Part shown: positions 4,027 through 5,791 of the stretch, in pieces | Numbering within the stretch: position 1 is the stretch's first letter | How the letters are laid out: every line of letters starts with the position of its first letter | Source of the DNA: Chitinophagaceae bacterium | Lineage (GTDB): Bacteria > Bacteroidota > Bacteroidia > Chitinophagales > Chitinophagaceae | NCBI GenBank assembly: GCA_025963615.1 | Contig: JAOQAL010000676.1 | Coordinates: forward strand, 1-5,791 | Direction of reading: 5' to 3' | Length of the DNA: 5,791 bases | Position numbers and translations under genes: made by a program | Notes under the pieces: model-generated | Told to the model about the DNA's origin: nothing | The model's input: only the letters and a program-made list of their open reading frames with translations | Database searches by the model: none

Positions 4027-5791
4027 TTAATGTACCAATCCGGTTTTTTTCAGAAGTTTCCTGTTTTCCCGGTGATGCATAAACTTATATACCAGTGAAT
4101 AAATGGCAGGTAAAATCAACAACGTTAAAACAGTTGCCGTAATTAATCCGCCGATTACAACTACGGCTAATGGTTTTTGGGTCTCGCTTCCGATACCATG
4201 ACTTACCGCTGCCGGCAGCAAGCCAATCATAGCCATAAGTGCCGTCATTACCACAGGACGAACCCTTGATATAACACCTTCGCGTATGGCTTGGTCCAGG
4301 TGCATCTTTTCATCCATATTTTTGCGGAATACGGAAATCAATATCACGCCATTCTGAATACATACCCCGAAAAGAGCAATAAATCCAATACCCGCCGAAA
4401 TACTGAAATTGATTCCGGTGATATGTAATGCCAGTATACCTCCAATCAATGCAAACGGCACATTCATGATGGTGAGGATGGCATCTTTGATATTACCATA
4501 GGTAATAAAAAGAATCAGGAATATGACAAGCAGGCAAACCGGTACCACCCGGGCGAGGGTATTGGTCGCCCTGATCTGGTTTTCAAATTCACCGTTCCAG
4601 CTCATTTTGTAGCCATCGGGCAACGGAACGCTTGAGTTAACTTTCGCTTGCGCTTCCGCAATTGTGCTTCCCAAATCCCTCTCCCGAACAGAAAACTTTA
4701 CAGCGATATGCCGCATATTATTATCCCGGAAAATAAATGCCGGGCCGGTTAATGTCTGCATGGTGGCTATTTCTTTTAACGGAACTTTCGCGCCATCATT
4801 GGTTGGCACCATCAGGTTTTCAATAGCCTCCTGTGTCCCCCTGTATTCCCGTTGATAACGGATGCGGACATCGAATTTCCGTTCCCCTTCATACAACTGG
4901 GTGGCAGCTTTACCCCCAATGGCCATTTCAACTGCGGCGTTAGCATCAGCGGTATTGACTCCGTAAAAAGCCATCTTTTGCTGATCTAATTGTATCCTGA
5001 ATTCAGGTTGCCCGAGATTACGAAGCACGCCAAGATCTTCAATACCCCGCACGGTTTTCAATTGTCCTTTTACCTTATCAGCAAGACTATCCAGCGTATT
5101 AAAATCGGGGCCGAAAATCTTTACAGCCAGCGCTGCATTGACACCCGCTACGGCTTCTTCCACATTATCACGGATAGGCTGGGAATAATTAAATGTAATT
5201 CCCGGAAATTTCCGCAGCTGTGTGTCCATCTGGCCGATCAACTGGTCTTCGGTAACGTTACGTTCCCAGTTTTTTTTCGCCTTCAGGTCAACCTGTATCT
5301 GTACATTAAAAAACCCTTTGGGATCGGTGCCATCATTGGTTCGTCCTACCTGTGAAAGCGTTTGTTTTACTTCCGGGAATTTATTGAGGACATCCACCAT
5401 TTTATTGGAAATACTATTAGCTTCCGTCAATGATACACTCATCGGCAATTCTGCTTCCACCCATAAGGCTCCTTCATCCAGCTCCGGTAAAAATTCCGTT
5501 CCTAAAAATTTGAAAGAGAAAAAGCAAACCACCATGACTGCAAAAGCAATCAGTACACTTTTCTTTTGATTACGGTAAATTAAATCGAATAATTTACTCA
5601 CGCCTTTTTCGAAAAAGATCACAATAACATTATGCTTCTCCCGCACATTCTTTCTTAACAGGATGCTGGACAATGCCGGTACCAGGGTCAATGTAAATAA
5701 CAGAGCGCCCAGTAATGCGAACACCAGTGTATACGCGAGCGGAGAAAACATCTTTACTTCCACTTTCTGAAACGCGAAAATGGGAATCAGG
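4027..5791 (-). CDS. czcA: CzcA/CusA-family heavy-metal efflux RND pump, inner-membrane subunit (5' partial)
   Basis: Only the C-terminal 587 residues are visible. The frame stays open to the window edge, and the first visible residues LIPIFAFQK run straight into the conserved segment before KMFSPLAYTLVFALLGAL, so the GTG at 5763 is internal and not a start. The family is about 1,040 residues long. Visible parts (numbered from the first full codon): the end of the first membrane bundle (about 10-42), TM7 (about 78-95), GTEFLPELDEGALW (97-110), the periplasmic porter/docking region (to about 410), and the last membrane bundle with GFIALFGVCIQNGVILIS (469-486), SRVRPVVMTALMAMIGLLP (508-526) and GSETQKPLAVVVIGG (534-548). 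Such pumps use proton flux to expel metal cations through a tripartite complex with a periplasmic adaptor and an outer-membrane channel; neither partner is in view. Residues aligning by eye with the three substrate methionines of E. coli CusA are Val, Asn and Glu, which argues against Cu/Ag and for Zn/Co/Cd/Ni-type export. The proton-relay residues of TM4 are outside the window. Confidence 0.93.
   Translation of the reverse strand, partial: LIPIFAFQKVEVKMFSPLAYTLVFALLGALLFTLTLVPALSSILLRKNVREKHNVIVIFFEKGVSKLFDLIYRNQKKSVLIAFAVMVVCFFSFKFLGTEFLPELDEGALWVEAELPMSVSLTEANSISNKMVDVLNKFPEVKQTLSQVGRTNDGTDPKGFFNVQIQVDLKAKKNWERNVTEDQLIGQMDTQLRKFPGITFNYSQPIRDNVEEAVAGVNAALAVKIFGPDFNTLDSLADKVKGQLKTVRGIEDLGVLRNLGQPEFRIQLDQQKMAFYGVNTADANAAVEMAIGGKAATQLYEGERKFDVRIRYQREYRGTQEAIENLMVPTNDGAKVPLKEIATMQTLTGPAFIFRDNNMRHIAVKFSVRERDLGSTIAEAQAKVNSSVPLPDGYKMSWNGEFENQIRATNTLARVVPVCLLVIFLILFITYGNIKDAILTIMNVPFALIGGILALHITGINFSISAGIGFIALFGVCIQNGVILISVFRKNMDEKMHLDQAIREGVISRVRPVVMTALMAMIGLLPAAVSHGIGSETQKPLAVVVIGGLITATVLTLLILPAIYSLVYKFMHHRENRKLLKKTGLVH

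Noticed and set aside
4021..4033. Small palindrome ACATT-ATT-AATGT over the pump gene stop codon
   Set aside because: A 5-bp AT-rich stem is weak, and the real terminator lies about 53 bp downstream.
4990..5569. Plus-strand open frames antisense to the pump gene
   Set aside because: They overlap each other and lie opposite a strongly conserved RND coding sequence; there is no independent support.
5761..5763. GTG at 5763 as the true start of the RND gene
   Set aside because: Codons upstream continue in frame to the window edge with conserved family sequence (LIPIFAFQK before KMFSPLAYT), so the gene is merely cut by the window.

Overview
The window looks like chromosomal DNA from a member of the Bacteroidota, most plausibly a Chitinophagaceae-like soil or aquatic bacterium. 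This is inferred from moderate-to-low GC, protein starts without clear Shine-Dalgarno sequences, a perfect TAnnTTTG-type -7 element ahead of one gene, and intergenic repeats built from CGCAAAG and GAT-starting heptamers. No rRNA or other taxonomic marker is present, so the placement is tentative.

All three protein genes lie on the minus strand and are read right to left. At the right edge is the C-terminal part of a heavy-metal efflux RND pump of the CzcA/CusA family (4027-5791, 5' end outside the window). It is followed by a clear intrinsic terminator (3955-3974). A 209-bp intergenic gap then carries four copies of a GATTTYR heptamer and a candidate promoter. Next is a two-gene operon: an 868-residue MprF-type aminoacyl-phospholipid synthase/flippase (1211-3817), whose stop overlaps by ATGA the start of a 229-residue secreted VirJ/AcvB-family serine hydrolase (525-1214).

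The operon is the functional centre of the window. MprF proteins transfer an amino acid (lysine or alanine) from aminoacyl-tRNA to a membrane lipid and flip the product outward. VirJ/AcvB proteins are periplasmic hydrolases shown in some Proteobacteria to remove that amino acid again. Having both in one translationally coupled unit suggests a write/erase module that sets membrane surface charge. The pairing resembles the proteobacterial lpiA-acvB/atvA arrangement. What stands out here is the probable Bacteroidota host, where the acceptor lipid is less obvious.

The left 524 bp hold no convincing gene. They are a composite of repeats: a 173-bp sequence present twice (1-173 and 307-479, three mismatches), each copy containing a near-palindromic, terminal-inverted-repeat element, with thirteen GATRCTG-like heptamers between them (187-277). 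Open frames through this stretch are low-complexity by-products of the repeats.
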